The notes under the pieces are model-generated. The model had not been told where the DNA came from and ran no database searches. It saw only the letters and a program-made list of their open reading frames with translations. The translations under genes and the position numbers were made by a program. This document shows, piece by piece, positions 1 to 8,911 of a stretch of 64,000 nucleotides of DNA. Each line of letters opens with the position of its first letter. Within the stretch, counting starts at the first letter, position 1. This DNA comes from Rouxiella silvae (GTDB taxonomy: Bacteria; Pseudomonadota; Gammaproteobacteria; Enterobacterales; Enterobacteriaceae): positions 1-64,000 of the forward strand of contig NZ_MRWD01000004.1 of the NCBI RefSeq assembly GCF_002093625.1. The letters are read 5' to 3'.

Positions 1-70
1 GAAGTGAAACGCCGTAGCGCCGATGGTAGTGTGGGGTCTCCCCATGCGAGAGTAGGGAACTGCCAGGCAT
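1..70 (+). rRNA. rrf: 5S ribosomal RNA, 3' part
   Basis: The first 70 bases match the 3' part of enterobacterial 5S rRNA, including the segment GATGGTAGTGTGGGG and the usual 3' end CTGCCAGGCAT. The 5' part lies outside the window. It is the last gene of an rRNA operon; an rRNA operon next to mobB-mobA is also the arrangement in E. coli. A terminator follows at once. Confidence 0.95.
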
Positions 71-86
71 CAAATAAACAGAGAAA

Positions 87-113
87 CCTCAGTCGAAAGA
101 CTGGGGTTTTTTT
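87..113 (+). terminator. rRNA operon terminator 1
   Basis: An 8-bp stem (CCTCAGTC with GACTGGGG), a GAAA tetraloop and a run of seven T lie 16 bases after the 5S end. This is a classical intrinsic terminator. Confidence 0.9.
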
Positions 114-169
114 GTTTAACTCGTTGATGGCCGGTTCCCTGGTCGAGAAGAGAGCAGGACTAAAAGCTT

Positions 170-225
170 CGCTTTTAGCACGTTGCTTGCAACGGCCCGA
201 AGGGGGTATGACGGAGTCGTACATA
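170..225 (+). repeat. GC-rich repeat near the left end
   Basis: The stretch containing CTTGCAACGGCCCGAAGGGGG closely resembles the reverse complement of about 63,930-63,995 at the other window end. It has no coding potential and lies between the two rRNA terminators. Confidence 0.5.
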
Positions 226-246
226 AACTGCCAGGCATCAAATAAA
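226..246 (+). repeat. rrf: Duplicate of the 5S 3' end (remnant)
   Basis: The 21 bases here repeat bases 57-77, that is the last 14 bases of 5S plus 7 bases of spacer. They are again followed by a terminator of nearly the same sequence. No other part of a 5S gene precedes them. This looks like the tail of a second 5S gene whose body was lost, or a partial duplication of the operon end. Confidence 0.75.
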
Positions 247-254
247 GCACAGAA

Positions 255-278
255 CCTCAGCGAAAGCTGGGGTTTTTT
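255..278 (+). terminator. rRNA operon terminator 2
   Basis: A 7-bp stem CCTCAGC/GCTGGGG with a GAAA loop and six T. It is a near copy of the terminator at 87-113 and follows the duplicated 5S tail. Confidence 0.85.
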
Positions 279-332
279 GCTAATTGGCGTTTGTAAAAGG
301 GCGAAAAGCCGGGTCAAGTGCTACGAAAATCG

Positions 333-361
333 GGCCCCTGTCTGACGACAGGGGCCTTTTT
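333..361 (+). terminator. Intrinsic terminator before mobB
   Basis: A 10-bp perfect stem (GGCCCCTGTC/GACAGGGGCC), a 4-base loop and five T. It is the third terminator after the rRNA operon and lies 3' of mobB, so it may also stop read-through from the minus strand, although the T run favours the plus strand. Confidence 0.8.
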
Positions 362-399
362 GCGTCAGGCTAACTAAGAAAAGTTGTTTAAAAGCAGAT

Positions 400-918
400 T
401 TAGCGAGAAAGGAATGACCGGTGACGCAGCCAGTTGATGATAAAATCGCCCACTTCCGCAATGTTATTAAGATCTAACTGAGTCATTGTTGAATTTAACG
501 GCGTATCCGTAGCGATCGCGACAACATAATCGTCCATAATATCGTCTATACCTCGACCACTCTCCTGACGAAACAGCACGATTTTATCGATTTTTTCATG
601 CTTGAACCCTTCAACCAGAATGATATCGAGACTGGACTCGTCAAATCGGCTTGCCAAATAGGGCAGACTGACCGTCTCGGCGTGCGGCGTTTCCGTCATT
701 AATGCCCAACGGCTGCTGCTGGCAACCATAGTCTGACTGGCCCCGGCTTTTCTAAGCTCAAAACTGTCCTTTCCGGGAGTATCAACGTCAACAGAATGAT
801 GGCTGTGTTTAATCAGGCCCACTCTTACCTGATGCTCACGCAGATAAGGGATCACCTGTTTAAGCAGCGTAGTTTTGCCGCTGCCGCTGTGTGCCACTAC
901 GCCCAATAAAGGGATCAT
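400..918 (-). CDS. mobB: Molybdopterin-guanine dinucleotide biosynthesis adapter MobB
   Basis: This 172-residue P-loop protein binds GTP and assists MobA in attaching GMP to molybdopterin; in E. coli it is not essential for cofactor synthesis. The Walker A motif AHSGSGKTT lies at residues 9-17, and an IILVEGFKHE segment typical of the family lies near residue 100. The ATG start overlaps the mobA stop codon as ATGA, so the two genes form one translationally coupled operon. The length matches the family. Confidence 0.95.
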   Translation of the reverse strand: MIPLLGVVAHSGSGKTTLLKQVIPYLREHQVRVGLIKHSHHSVDVDTPGKDSFELRKAGASQTMVASSSRWALMTETPHAETVSLPYLASRFDESSLDIILVEGFKHEKIDKIVLFRQESGRGIDDIMDDYVVAIATDTPLNSTMTQLDLNNIAEVGDFIINWLRHRSFLSR

Positions 919-1499
919 AAGCCTTTCCTGCTAGACTGTTGCCAAAGTTTAACGTCTGCTGGGGTGTTTAAATTTGAAAAATCACCTGTGTTATCAAAGA
1001 GAACTTCTTTTGCGCCACACTGCGAGAAAAACAGCATTACCTTTCTCTCTCCTTGTTCAAGATATGATTTAAGGCTGGGGAGCAGGCTTTTATTGAGTAA
1101 GCACAACGCGGGATGAGCACGGTTACCGTCGCTCACGTAGGCTGCTGGGCTTTGCCCTTTGCCTTTCCATAATTGCTGAACCAGGTCGTCAGGAAAGTCC
1201 GGCACATCACAGGGAACGCAGACCACCCACTCGGTTTCGCTGGCCAAGAGCGCCGCAAGCATGCCCGATAGCGGACCGGCAAAGTCGGGAATAAGGTCAC
1301 CGATCACCGGATATCGCACCGCATACTTTTCCTGATTTTGGTTGCTGCTAACCATGAGATGAGTGACCTGAGGTTCCAGCCTGTTGGCGATGTGCGCATA
1401 CAGCGGCAGCCCATCGACCATGACCAACCCTTTATCTTCCCCCATTCTGGAGGAGCGCCCACCGGCCAGAATGACGCCTGTAATCATGTTGCTCGTCAT
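915..1499 (-). CDS. mobA: Molybdenum cofactor guanylyltransferase MobA
   Basis: This enzyme transfers GMP from GTP to molybdopterin, giving the MGD cofactor of DMSO-reductase-family enzymes, in the cytoplasm. The 194-residue protein begins with the nucleotidyltransferase signature GVILAGGRSSRMGEDKG at about residues 8-24. The metal-binding Asp region VPCDVPDF lies near residue 98. It is first in the mobA-mobB operon, transcribed towards the rRNA operon, and ends in a 4-base overlap with mobB. Confidence 0.95.
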   Translation of the reverse strand: MTSNMITGVILAGGRSSRMGEDKGLVMVDGLPLYAHIANRLEPQVTHLMVSSNQNQEKYAVRYPVIGDLIPDFAGPLSGMLAALLASETEWVVCVPCDVPDFPDDLVQQLWKGKGQSPAAYVSDGNRAHPALCLLNKSLLPSLKSYLEQGERKVMLFFSQCGAKEVLFDNTGDFSNLNTPADVKLWQQSSRKGL

Positions 1500-1672
1500 G
1501 TTGGTACTCCACGTTTTTACTGTTGCCTATTCTAAAACCTCGAGGCTAACTTTAAACCGTAAATGCAAAATATTGTTCTGGATCAGCTTAATCTTTTTCC
1601 CTCTAAGACATGCTGTTAAACATTAAAGAACCTAGACGTAACGCGAAATATTACGCTTTAAAGAGGCAACTA

Positions 1673-1942
1673 ATGAATGATCATCGCATTAACGAACTGA
1701 TTGAACTGCTGCATCCGGCCTGGAAAAAAGATCCGCACTTAACTCTGCTGCAATTTCTTGCGAAGCTGGCAGCAGAAACTGGCTTTAAGGAGAAACTCGA
1801 TGAGTTAAGCGATGATGCTTTGATTTATCACCTTAAAATGAGGGAAAGTGCCAGCACAGATGAGATCCCCGGCTTAAAAAAAGATTATGAAGATGACTTT
1901 AAAACGGCAATTTTACGTGCGCGAGGCGTCATTAAGGATTGA
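1673..1942 (+). CDS. yihD: YihD family protein (DUF1040)
   Basis: A small cytoplasmic protein of unknown function, conserved in enterics. The ATG at 1673 is chosen because it gives 89 residues, the length of E. coli YihD, and has an AGAGG ribosome binding site 6 bases upstream; an in-frame ATG at 1610 would add 21 residues not seen in the family. The C-terminal part [13 protein letters not shown] is the conserved family end. It lies upstream of srkA-dsbA in the same direction, as in E. coli. Confidence 0.9.
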   Translation: MNDHRINELIELLHPAWKKDPHLTLLQFLAKLAAETGFKEKLDELSDDALIYHLKMRESASTDEIPGLKKDYEDDFKTAILRARGVIKD

Positions 1943-1943
1943 T

Positions 1944-1958
1944 GTAAACTTATGTGAA
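1944..1958 (+). promoter_or_regulatory. Candidate CpxR box before srkA-dsbA
   Basis: GTAAACTTATGTGAA fits the CpxR consensus GTAAA-N5-GTAAA with one mismatch. It lies 77 bases before the srkA start. In E. coli CpxR activates the srkA(yihE)-dsbA operon during envelope stress, so the position makes sense. The site is seen; its function is inferred. Confidence 0.6.
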
Positions 1959-2034
1959 CTTCATGCGTCAGGCTAAAAATTGATGGTACTATTTCAGACT
2001 ATCGTCTTGCTCTCTGGCCAATCTGAATGAAGTT

Positions 2035-3021
2035 ATGAATAATTCTGCTTTTAATTTTCAGGCACTGTCTCCAGACCTTATCCTCGATGCGCTGGAAAGT
2101 GTTGGCTTGATTGCTGAGTCAGGGTTAACCGCACTCAATAGCTACGAGAATCGGGTATATCAATTTCTCGACGAAAACCGCAAACGCTACGTGGTGAAGT
2201 TCTACCGTCCAGAACGCTGGAGCGCCGTGCAGATAGAAGAGGAACATCGCTTCTCGCACGATCTGGACGCCGTAGAAATCCCTGCTGTTGCCCCCGTTTC
2301 GATTGACGGAAAGACGCTGCATCTCCATCAGGGATATATGTTTACCCTGTTTCCAAGCATTGGTGGAAGGCAGTATGAAATAGATAATCTCGACCAGATG
2401 GAATGGGTTGGGCGTTTTCTCGGCAGGATCCATCAGGTTGGCAGCGAAAATATTTTCACTCATCGTCCCACCATGGACCTGACCGAGTATCTCACTGAGC
2501 CAAGAGAAGTTCTTGCTGGCAGTGTGTTAATTCCCGCCAAACAGCGAATCGCATTCCTTTCGATATTGGATGAGCTAATTACCACTATTAAAGAATATTG
2601 GCACCACGATTGGCAACCTCGCCGTTTACACGGAGACTGTCATCCGGGAAATATTCTTTGGCGCGATGGTCCGATATTTGTTGATTTAGATGATGCCCGC
2701 AACGGTCCGGCAGTTCAGGATTTGTGGATGTTATTGCACGGTGAACGTTCCGAGCAGCTCATTCAATTAGATATTTTGCTGGAAGCCTACGGTGAATTTG
2801 CCGATTTTGACAGCCGTGAATTGGCGCTTATCGAGCCACTGCGCGCCATGCGAATGGTCTATTATCTGGCATGGGTGACTCGCCGTTGGCAGGATCCCGC
2901 CTTCCCAAACAGTTTTCCTTGGATGAAAGACGAAGACTTTTGGCGAGGCCAAGCCGCCGCATTTAAAGAGCAAATTAATAAATTACGGGCACCTCCTTTA
3001 CAGCTGATGCCAATGTATTGA
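2035..3021 (+). CDS. srkA: Stress response serine/threonine kinase SrkA
   Basis: A eukaryote-like Ser/Thr kinase of the RdoA/YihE family, cytoplasmic, which protects cells during envelope and MazF-type stress. The 328 residues equal the E. coli length. The catalytic loop HGDCHPGNILW is at about residues 200-210 and the metal-binding Asp pair in VDLDDARNGP follows. The N-terminal segment MNNSAF is identical to E. coli SrkA. dsbA follows after 48 bases, forming the CpxR-controlled pair known from E. coli. Confidence 0.96.
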   Translation: MNNSAFNFQALSPDLILDALESVGLIAESGLTALNSYENRVYQFLDENRKRYVVKFYRPERWSAVQIEEEHRFSHDLDAVEIPAVAPVSIDGKTLHLHQGYMFTLFPSIGGRQYEIDNLDQMEWVGRFLGRIHQVGSENIFTHRPTMDLTEYLTEPREVLAGSVLIPAKQRIAFLSILDELITTIKEYWHHDWQPRRLHGDCHPGNILWRDGPIFVDLDDARNGPAVQDLWMLLHGERSEQLIQLDILLEAYGEFADFDSRELALIEPLRAMRMVYYLAWVTRRWQDPAFPNSFPWMKDEDFWRGQAAAFKEQINKLRAPPLQLMPMY

Positions 3022-3069
3022 GAAACGAAATAAGCGCTATATATTTATTTAAATGGAGATAGACGAGTT

Positions 3070-3711
3070 ATGAAGAACCTTTTTTCTGCCAGAAAGATCA
3101 TGTTAGCCCTTGTAGGAATGGTATTGGCATTTAGCGCTTCTGCGGCGCAATTTTCTGACGGTGCTCAATACAATAAGTTGGATAAGCCTTTAGCTAACGA
3201 GCCACAGGTTGTAGAGTTTTTCTCATTCTATTGCCCGCACTGTTATGAGTTCGAGCAAGTTTGGCACGTGTCCGACACTGTGCGTAAAAACCTACCGCAG
3301 GGTGTGAAATACGTGAAGTATCACGTTGAATTCCTGGGTCCATTGGGCAAGCAGCTGACTCAAGCCTGGGCGGTTGCGATGGCGCTGGGCGTCGAAGATA
3401 AAGTAAGCCCGCTAATGTTTGATGCCGTACAGAAATCTCAGACTGTTAAAAATGAAGCCGATATTCGCGACGTCTTTATTAAGGCCGGCGTGAGCGGTAA
3501 AGATTACGATGCCGCATTGAACAGCTTCGTGGTTAAATCTTTGGTTGTGCAAGAAGAGAAAGCCGCTGCCGATTTTGGTCTTCAAGGCGTGCCATCCGTT
3601 TATGTAAATGGCAAATATCAGATTAAAAATGATGGACTTGATACTAGCTCAATGGATGCTTACGTTAAGCAATTCTCCGACGTGGTCAATTTCCTGACGA
3701 CGCAGAAATAA
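3070..3711 (+). CDS. dsbA: Thiol:disulfide interchange protein DsbA
   Basis: A periplasmic oxidase that introduces disulfide bonds into exported proteins and is re-oxidised by DsbB. A signal peptide spans residues 1-25 (ending in SASAA). The active site Cys55-Pro-His-Cys58 (precursor numbering) and the cis-Pro loop GVPSVYVNG are present. The 213-residue length is slightly longer than E. coli DsbA (208). It follows srkA, and a terminator closes the unit. Confidence 0.97.
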   Translation: MKNLFSARKIMLALVGMVLAFSASAAQFSDGAQYNKLDKPLANEPQVVEFFSFYCPHCYEFEQVWHVSDTVRKNLPQGVKYVKYHVEFLGPLGKQLTQAWAVAMALGVEDKVSPLMFDAVQKSQTVKNEADIRDVFIKAGVSGKDYDAALNSFVVKSLVVQEEKAAADFGLQGVPSVYVNGKYQIKNDGLDTSSMDAYVKQFSDVVNFLTTQK

Positions 3712-3736
3712 GTACCGGACTCTTTTTAGACTAATA

Positions 3737-3760
3737 AACGCCAGCCTTGAGCTGGCGTTT
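3737..3760 (+). terminator. Terminator of srkA-dsbA
   Basis: A 9-bp stem AACGCCAGC/GCTGGCGTT with a 5-base loop. The T run is short and interrupted (TTTATATT). It starts 26 bases after the dsbA stop. Confidence 0.7.
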
Positions 3761-4064
3761 ATATTGTATTTATATACCGATTTGGTAAATATCACGGTAA
3801 TCCTGCCTGCTTTCAAAACATCCATTTTGGGTGTTTACTTTTATTTTTTTTCCTCACGTCTGCGCCATTATATTTTAGAGTTACATGCCAAAATTCCTAA
3901 TTAAATATTGAGTCCTGTAGTTATATCCACAATGATGATTAAATTAAAATGACAACCTCATTGCAGGATGCCTGCTTATAACTTGATGATTAACCGCCGT
4001 ATATCGATTTGTTCTGTGTTATGCAACTCAAATCTATGATCCTGTCGCAAATTTACTCACAAAG

Positions 4065-4073
4065 TTATCCACA
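4065..4073 (+). promoter_or_regulatory. Perfect DnaA box
   Basis: TTATCCACA is the high-affinity R1-type DnaA box. It lies 116 bases before the polA start and directly next to an inverted repeat that contains two GATC sites. Whether DnaA binds here in vivo is unknown. Confidence 0.5.
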
Positions 4074-4074
4074 G

Positions 4075-4106
4075 GTTGATCCTGCGAGAATCCTCGCAAG
4101 ATCAAC
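4075..4106 (+). repeat. Hairpin with two GATC sites in the polA leader
   Basis: GTTGATC (4075-4081) pairs with GATCAAC (4100-4106), and TGCGAG (4083-4088) pairs with CTCGCA (4093-4098) around a 4-base loop, with one C/A mismatch between the helices. No T run follows, so it is not a normal terminator. It could be an operator or an mRNA leader structure. Confidence 0.6.
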
Positions 4107-4188
4107 ATCAAATTTTCTTTGAAGGTTCGCCTTTAACCTCAGCTATGGCATGCTTAGGGGTATGACATGCGACGAATAAAGAAGAGTT

Positions 4189-6987
4189 ATGGCCCAGATT
4201 GCTGAAAATCCCCTGATCCTGGTAGACGGTTCGTCCTACCTCTACCGCGCTTATCACGCATTCCCCCCTTTAACCAATGGAGCGGGAGAGCCCACTGGCG
4301 CGATGTACGGCGTGCTGAACATGCTGCGCAGCCTTTTGCTACAGTATCAGCCAAGTCACGTTGCCGTGGTGTTTGACGCCAAAGGTAAAACCTTTCGCGA
4401 CGAACTGTTTGCCGAATATAAATCACATCGCCCGCCAATGCCTGACGATCTGCGCGCACAGATAGAACCTCTTCATCAGATGGTGAAATCGATGGGATTA
4501 CCGCTGTTGGTGGTGCCCGGCGTTGAGGCTGACGACGTCATCGGTACTCTGGCGCTTGAGGCCGAGAAGGCGGGGCATGCGGTATTAATTAGCACCGGCG
4601 ATAAAGACATGGCTCAGTTGGTGACCTCGGGGGTCACGCTTATCAACACCATGAACAACTCGATTCTGGGTCCGGAAGAAGTGATCGGCAAATACGGCGT
4701 GCCGCCGGAGCTTATCATCGACTATTTAGCCCTGATGGGGGACTCTTCGGACAACATTCCGGGCGTACCTGGCGTGGGTGAGAAAACCGCACAGGCGCTA
4801 TTGCAGGGTATTGGCGGACTGGATGCTCTCTACGCCGATCTGGACAACATTGCGACCCTGAGCTTCCGTGGTGCAAAAACCATGGCCGCCAAGCTTGCCG
4901 ACAACAAAGACGTTGCTTATCTATCTTATCAGCTGGCGACCATCAAAACCGACGTTGAGCTGGAAATCACCTGCGGCGACCTTACCGTCAGTGAACCGGA
5001 CGACGCGGTGCTGAAAGAGATGTTTGAACGCTATGAGTTTAAACGCTGGCTAGCCGACGTCGATCAGGGCGGCTGGTTAAGCGGCAAGAAAGGGGTCGTG
5101 ACGGCCAGCAAGAAAAGTGCTTCACCGGAAGCCGATAATAGTGCTCAAACGCCTGTAGAGCGCGCTCAGCTCTCACAGGAGGGCTATGTCACCATTCTTG
5201 ACCAGGCAACGCTTGACGAGTGGCTGGTATTGCTCAAAAAATCGGAGGTTTTCGCCTTCGATACTGAGACCGACGGCCTTGATACGCTGACCGCTAACTT
5301 GATTGGTCTCTCGTTCGCTATTGAACCAGGTAAAGCAGCCTATTTGCCGGTAGCGCACGATTATCTCGACTCCCCACCTCAGCTCGACCGCAGCGACGTG
5401 CTTAAACAGCTTAAGCCGCTGCTTGAAGATCCCAAGCAGGCGAAAGTGGGCCAGAATCTTAAGTTCGACCGTGGCGTGCTACTGAAATACGACATCGAAC
5501 TTAAGGGCATCGATTTCGATACCATGATTGAATCCTACGTGCTCGACAGCGTTTCCGGTCGTCACGACATGGACAGCATGGCCGATCGCGTTCTTGGCCA
5601 TAAGACCGTCACCTTCGAAGAGATCGCCGGTAAAGGTAAAAACCAACTTACTTTTAATCAGATTGCGCTCGAGCAGGCCGCGCCCTATGCCGCAGAAGAT
5701 GCCGACGTCACCCTGCAGCTGCATCAGGCCATGTGGCCTAAAATTGCTCAGGAGCCAGGCCTGAAAAAAGTGTTTACCGATATCGATATGCCGCTGGTTG
5801 CCGTGCTTTCTCACATTGAGCGCACCGGTGTATTGATTGACCAAAATATTTTGGCCGCTCACTCCAAAGAGCTGGCCATTCGCCTCAATGAGCTTGAGGT
5901 CAAGGCGCATGAGCTTGCAGAGGAGCCGTTTAATCTCTCCTCCACCAAGCAGCTGCAGGCGATTTTGTATGAAAAACAAAAACTGCCTATTCTGAAGAAA
6001 ACGCCCGGCGGCGCACCATCAACCAATGAAGAAGTGCTGGCCGAGCTGGCACTGGACTACCCGCTGCCAAAAGTAATCCTGGAATATCGTGGATTGGCGA
6101 AGCTTAAATCGACCTACACCGACAAGCTACCTCTAATGATCAGCCCAGAATCGGGAAGAGTGCACACCTCTTACCATCAGGCCGTGACCGCCACGGGACG
6201 CTTGTCTTCCAGCGATCCTAACCTGCAAAATATTCCGGTACGTAACGACGAAGGCCGTAGAATTCGTCAGGCGTTTATTGCCCCGCAGGATTACTGCATT
6301 GTGGCGGCCGACTATTCTCAAATCGAGCTGCGCATTATGGCGCACCTGTCAAAAGATCAGGGGCTGCTGACGGCCTTCTCCGAGGGTAAAGACATTCACC
6401 GAGCGACCGCGGCTGAAGTCTTTGGTACTGAGCTTGATAAAGTGTCCGGCGAACAGCGCCGAAGTGCTAAAGCGATCAACTTTGGTCTGATTTACGGCAT
6501 GAGTGCTTTTGGGTTATCACGGCAGCTGAATATTCCACGTAAAGAGTCCCAGCGTTATATGGATCTTTATTTCGAGCGCTACCCCGGTGTGCTTGAGTAT
6601 ATGGAGCGCACCCGTCAGCAGGCCTCTGAGCAGGGCTACGTCGAGACGCTGGACGGACGTCGCCTCTATCTGCCGGATATCAAGTCCAGCAATGCCATGC
6701 GGCGTAAGGGAGCCGAGCGTGCGGCAATCAATGCGCCAATGCAGGGCACTGCCGCCGACATCATCAAACGGGCGATGATCAACGTTGCCGCCTGGTTAGA
6801 GCAGCCGGATGCACCGCGTGCGCGGATCATCATGCAGGTACACGATGAATTAGTCTTTGAGGTGCATAAAGACGATCTCGAAAAAGCCAAAGAGACTATT
6901 CGACAACTCATGGAAACCAGTATGGAGCTTGCCGTTCCACTTCAGGTTGACGTCGGCGTTGGCGAGAATTGGGACCAAGCTCACTAA
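4189..6987 (+). CDS. polA: DNA polymerase I
   Basis: Fills gaps and removes RNA primers during replication and repair. The 932 residues (E. coli 928) contain, in order, the 5'-3' exonuclease (about 1-325), the 3'-5' proofreading domain with catalytic FAFDTETD at 355-362, and the polymerase domain. Polymerase motif A (ADYSQIELR), motif B ([10 protein letters not shown]) and motif C ([10 protein letters not shown]) are intact, so all three activities are expected. The ATG at 4189 gives [17 protein letters not shown], which aligns with the family start. spf follows, as in E. coli. Confidence 0.98.
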   Translation: MAQIAENPLILVDGSSYLYRAYHAFPPLTNGAGEPTGAMYGVLNMLRSLLLQYQPSHVAVVFDAKGKTFRDELFAEYKSHRPPMPDDLRAQIEPLHQMVKSMGLPLLVVPGVEADDVIGTLALEAEKAGHAVLISTGDKDMAQLVTSGVTLINTMNNSILGPEEVIGKYGVPPELIIDYLALMGDSSDNIPGVPGVGEKTAQALLQGIGGLDALYADLDNIATLSFRGAKTMAAKLADNKDVAYLSYQLATIKTDVELEITCGDLTVSEPDDAVLKEMFERYEFKRWLADVDQGGWLSGKKGVVTASKKSASPEADNSAQTPVERAQLSQEGYVTILDQATLDEWLVLLKKSEVFAFDTETDGLDTLTANLIGLSFAIEPGKAAYLPVAHDYLDSPPQLDRSDVLKQLKPLLEDPKQAKVGQNLKFDRGVLLKYDIELKGIDFDTMIESYVLDSVSGRHDMDSMADRVLGHKTVTFEEIAGKGKNQLTFNQIALEQAAPYAAEDADVTLQLHQAMWPKIAQEPGLKKVFTDIDMPLVAVLSHIERTGVLIDQNILAAHSKELAIRLNELEVKAHELAEEPFNLSSTKQLQAILYEKQKLPILKKTPGGAPSTNEEVLAELALDYPLPKVILEYRGLAKLKSTYTDKLPLMISPESGRVHTSYHQAVTATGRLSSSDPNLQNIPVRNDEGRRIRQAFIAPQDYCIVAADYSQIELRIMAHLSKDQGLLTAFSEGKDIHRATAAEVFGTELDKVSGEQRRSAKAINFGLIYGMSAFGLSRQLNIPRKESQRYMDLYFERYPGVLEYMERTRQQASEQGYVETLDGRRLYLPDIKSSNAMRRKGAERAAINAPMQGTAADIIKRAMINVAAWLEQPDAPRARIIMQVHDELVFEVHKDDLEKAKETIRQLMETSMELAVPLQVDVGVGENWDQAH

Positions 6988-7032
6988 GTGACGATAAAAC
7001 AAGCTGATTTTGTAATTAAACAACATCATCAA

Positions 7033-7066
7033 GAGGGATTTGTATGAGGTCGATCGCATATCCCTC
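7033..7066 (+). terminator. Possible polA terminator hairpin
   Basis: GAGGGAT (7033-7039) pairs with ATCCCTC (7060-7066); a shorter inner TATG/CATA pairing is possible. AAGTTTT follows. It lies 45 bases after the polA stop. The loop is large, so termination is uncertain. Confidence 0.4.
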
Positions 7067-7072
7067 AAGTTT

Positions 7073-7133
7073 TGTGTAAGTAAACTACAAAAAACGCTTT
7101 TTCATCTCAAAAAAATGAGGTAAAGTCTGAGTC
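7073..7133 (+). promoter_or_regulatory. spf promoter region
   Basis: TAAAGT at 7121-7126 stands 7 bases before the Spot 42 start and serves as the -10; the -35 region (7098-7103) is T-rich and poor. A degenerate CRP-like half-site TGTGT at 7073-7077 lies about 55 bases upstream of the start. In E. coli CRP-cAMP represses spf from a similar distance, but here the second half-site is weak. Confidence 0.5.
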
Positions 7134-7241
7134 GTAGGGTACAGAGGTAAGATGTTCTATCTTTCAGACCTTTTACTTCACGTAATCGGATTTGGCTGAA
7201 TATTTTAGCCGCCCCAGGCATTTATGTCTGGGGCGTTTTTT
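7134..7241 (+). ncRNA. spf: Spot 42 small RNA
   Basis: A base-pairing, Hfq-dependent small RNA that represses galK and other catabolic mRNAs when glucose is present. From GTAGGGTACAGAGG to the start of the terminator stem the sequence appears identical to E. coli Spot 42; only the terminator loop differs. The 3' end is the terminator hairpin CGCCCCAG/CTGGGGCG with a T run at 7236-7241. It lies between polA and engB, its normal place. The length is about 108 bases (E. coli 109). Confidence 0.97.
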
Positions 7242-7289
7242 ATTGGGATTTTGGCAGGTTTTGGGTAAATATAGCCGGGTTTCAGCCAT

Positions 7290-7313
7290 AAAAAAGGCAG
7301 CTCGAAAGCTGCC
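7290..7313 (-). terminator. Terminator of engB
   Basis: Read on the minus strand, the 7-bp stem GGCAGCT/AGCTGCC closes on a 4-base loop and is followed by a run of six T. It lies 31 bases after the engB stop and faces the spf terminator. Confidence 0.85.
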
Positions 7314-7343
7314 CTTAGGCGTACTTTGCCTGTCGCGTGTCGA

Positions 7344-7988
7344 TTACTCGCCTGACAGCTCTTCTTCCAGCACTTCAGGAGGGATCTCGCTAAACCAGGT
7401 ATTGAGTTTTGCGCTCAGCTTGTCGACGCCGATTTTTTTCAGGGAAGAAAACGCTTCTACCTGAATATCGCCCATAAACGATTCCACTTCATTTCGCACC
7501 AGCGTGGTTTGCGCTTTACGTGCACCCGAAGCCAGTTTGTCCGCTTTGGTCAGCAGCACCAGCACCGGCGTGCCAACGTCAACCGCCCACTGAATCATTT
7601 GCTGATCGAGGTCTTTCAGCGGGTGGCGGATATCCATCAACACCACCAAACCTTTTAAGCAGTTGCGCATTTGAAGGTATTCACCCAGTGCGCGTTGCCA
7701 TTTACGCTTCATCTCTTCGGGAACTTGCGCATAGCCATAACCCGGTAAATCGACCAGACGAATGCCGTTTTCAACTTCAAACAGGTTGATCAACTGAGTA
7801 CGGCCAGGTGTTTTACTGGTTCGAGCCAGGCTTTTTTGCCCGGTCAGCGTATTCAATGCACTGGACTTTCCTGCGTTTGAACGACCAGCAAATGCGACTT
7901 CAATGCCCTCATCACTCGGTAGATGCCGGATATCAGGGGCACTGATGACGAAATGGGTCATGTGATAGTTGTAAGTTTGGCTGGTCAA
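7344..7988 (-). CDS. engB: Ribosome biogenesis GTPase EngB (YihA/YsxC)
   Basis: An essential GTPase of the TrmE-Era-EngA-EngB superfamily, linked to assembly of the large ribosomal subunit. The 214 residues (E. coli 210) contain G1 [12 protein letters not shown] (about 35-46), G2 KTPGRTQ, G3 DLPGYGYA and G4 TKAD. The C-terminus carries acidic residues as in relatives. It is transcribed opposite to polA-spf; the divergent yihI encodes a modulator of the related GTPase Der. Confidence 0.97.
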   Translation of the reverse strand: MTSQTYNYHMTHFVISAPDIRHLPSDEGIEVAFAGRSNAGKSSALNTLTGQKSLARTSKTPGRTQLINLFEVENGIRLVDLPGYGYAQVPEEMKRKWQRALGEYLQMRNCLKGLVVLMDIRHPLKDLDQQMIQWAVDVGTPVLVLLTKADKLASGARKAQTTLVRNEVESFMGDIQVEAFSSLKKIGVDKLSAKLNTWFSEIPPEVLEEELSGE

Positions 7989-8311
7989 AACGTGTGTCTC
8001 CGTGGGGCTTCAGTAACTGGCTGGCGATTATAGCTGTAAGAGAGGCGAGATGTGGTTCTGTTTTACATAACGCATTCATTGCGGGCGTATAGTGAGCCTT
8101 TCGCGCGTTAGGGTAAAGATTTATTACTCGATGAACGCAAGTGGTAAAATAAGAGTATTATTGGTGCATAAGCACAGTAGTGTACAAAAAATCTTCCATG
8201 AAGATAAAGAAAAAGGTGCCAAGGTCAACTTGCTGCCTTTTTTCTTTGTCCGCTTTCTGCTAGATTCCGCCGCAATTCTATACTAAATGAACACACCTAA
8301 GAGTACATGCT

Positions 8312-8842
8312 ATGAACCAGTCAGCGAAAGCACCGCGTGCCAAAGCCGCGACGTCAAAAACGAAGAAAAAAAGTCGCGTTGAGCTTGATATTGAAGCACG
8401 CGAACGTAAGCGTGACAACAAGCGTCGTGGCCACAAACCAGGATCACGCGCTAACCCTGATGCAGAGAAGAACGCGTCCGCCTCAGCGAAAAAGTCTGAC
8501 CCACGTATTGGCAGCAAAAAAGCCGTTCCGCTGATTGTTGAGACAGTTTTCAACAATTCACCGAAACCTAAGAAAGTTGCCAAGCCTAAGCAAGAAGCCA
8601 AGCCAGCGCTGCCGCCGGAAGAAGAGTTAACGCTTCTGGAAAACGACGCGCGTCTGGACTCGCTGCTGGATCAGCTCGATGAAGGTAAAACCCTGAGTGC
8701 GGAAGACCAGAGCTATGTCGATCAGACTCTGGACCGTATCGACGTTCTGATGGAATTGCTGGGCATTGAGCTGGGCGACGAAGATGACGAAGACGAAGAG
8801 CAGGGTGAAAACATGTATCGCCTGCTGAAAGGCGGTAACTGA
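8312..8842 (+). CDS. yihI: Der GTPase-activating protein YihI
   Basis: YihI stimulates the GTPase Der and so modulates 50S ribosome assembly. The 176-residue protein has the family layout: a very basic, disordered N-terminal half (many Lys and Arg, residues 5-50), a middle linker rich in Lys and Pro, and an acidic C-terminal part with [11 protein letters not shown] near residue 160. The E. coli protein is 169 residues. The ATG at 8312 is the first in a well-conserved frame. A bidirectional terminator-like hairpin follows. Confidence 0.93.
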   Translation: MNQSAKAPRAKAATSKTKKKSRVELDIEARERKRDNKRRGHKPGSRANPDAEKNASASAKKSDPRIGSKKAVPLIVETVFNNSPKPKKVAKPKQEAKPALPPEEELTLLENDARLDSLLDQLDEGKTLSAEDQSYVDQTLDRIDVLMELLGIELGDEDDEDEEQGENMYRLLKGGN

Positions 8843-8870
8843 TTATTTAGCCGTTTAAAAAACTGCATTA

Positions 8871-8906
8871 AGGCCCGGCACGTGTTTATCACGGCCGGGC
8901 CTTTTT
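8871..8906 (+). terminator. Terminator of yihI
   Basis: A stem AGGCCCGGC/GCCGGGCCT with an extended CGTG/CACG helix and five T. It starts 28 bases after yihI and separates it from the convergent cytochrome b561 gene. Confidence 0.9.
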
Positions 8907-8911
8907 ATTGC

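Larger units (their letters stand above)
3761..4188. other. Gene-free polA upstream region
   Basis: About 430 AT-rich bases between dsbA and polA without a convincing ORF. In E. coli K-12 this place holds yihF and yihG, which are absent. The right half has a perfect DnaA box, a strong hairpin and three GATC sites (4038, 4078, 4100). A one-mismatch DnaA-like 9-mer ATATCCACA is at 3923-3931. The polA promoter must lie here, but no clear -35/-10 pair could be fixed. Confidence 0.6.

Noticed and set aside
4-345. A 113-codon ORF at the left end
   Set aside because: It runs through the 5S rRNA and two terminators; its sequence is translated structural RNA and not a gene.
8092-8286. A 64-codon ORF upstream of yihI
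   Set aside because: It starts with GTG without a ribosome binding site, has no recognisable pattern, and occupies the place where the yihI promoter should lie.
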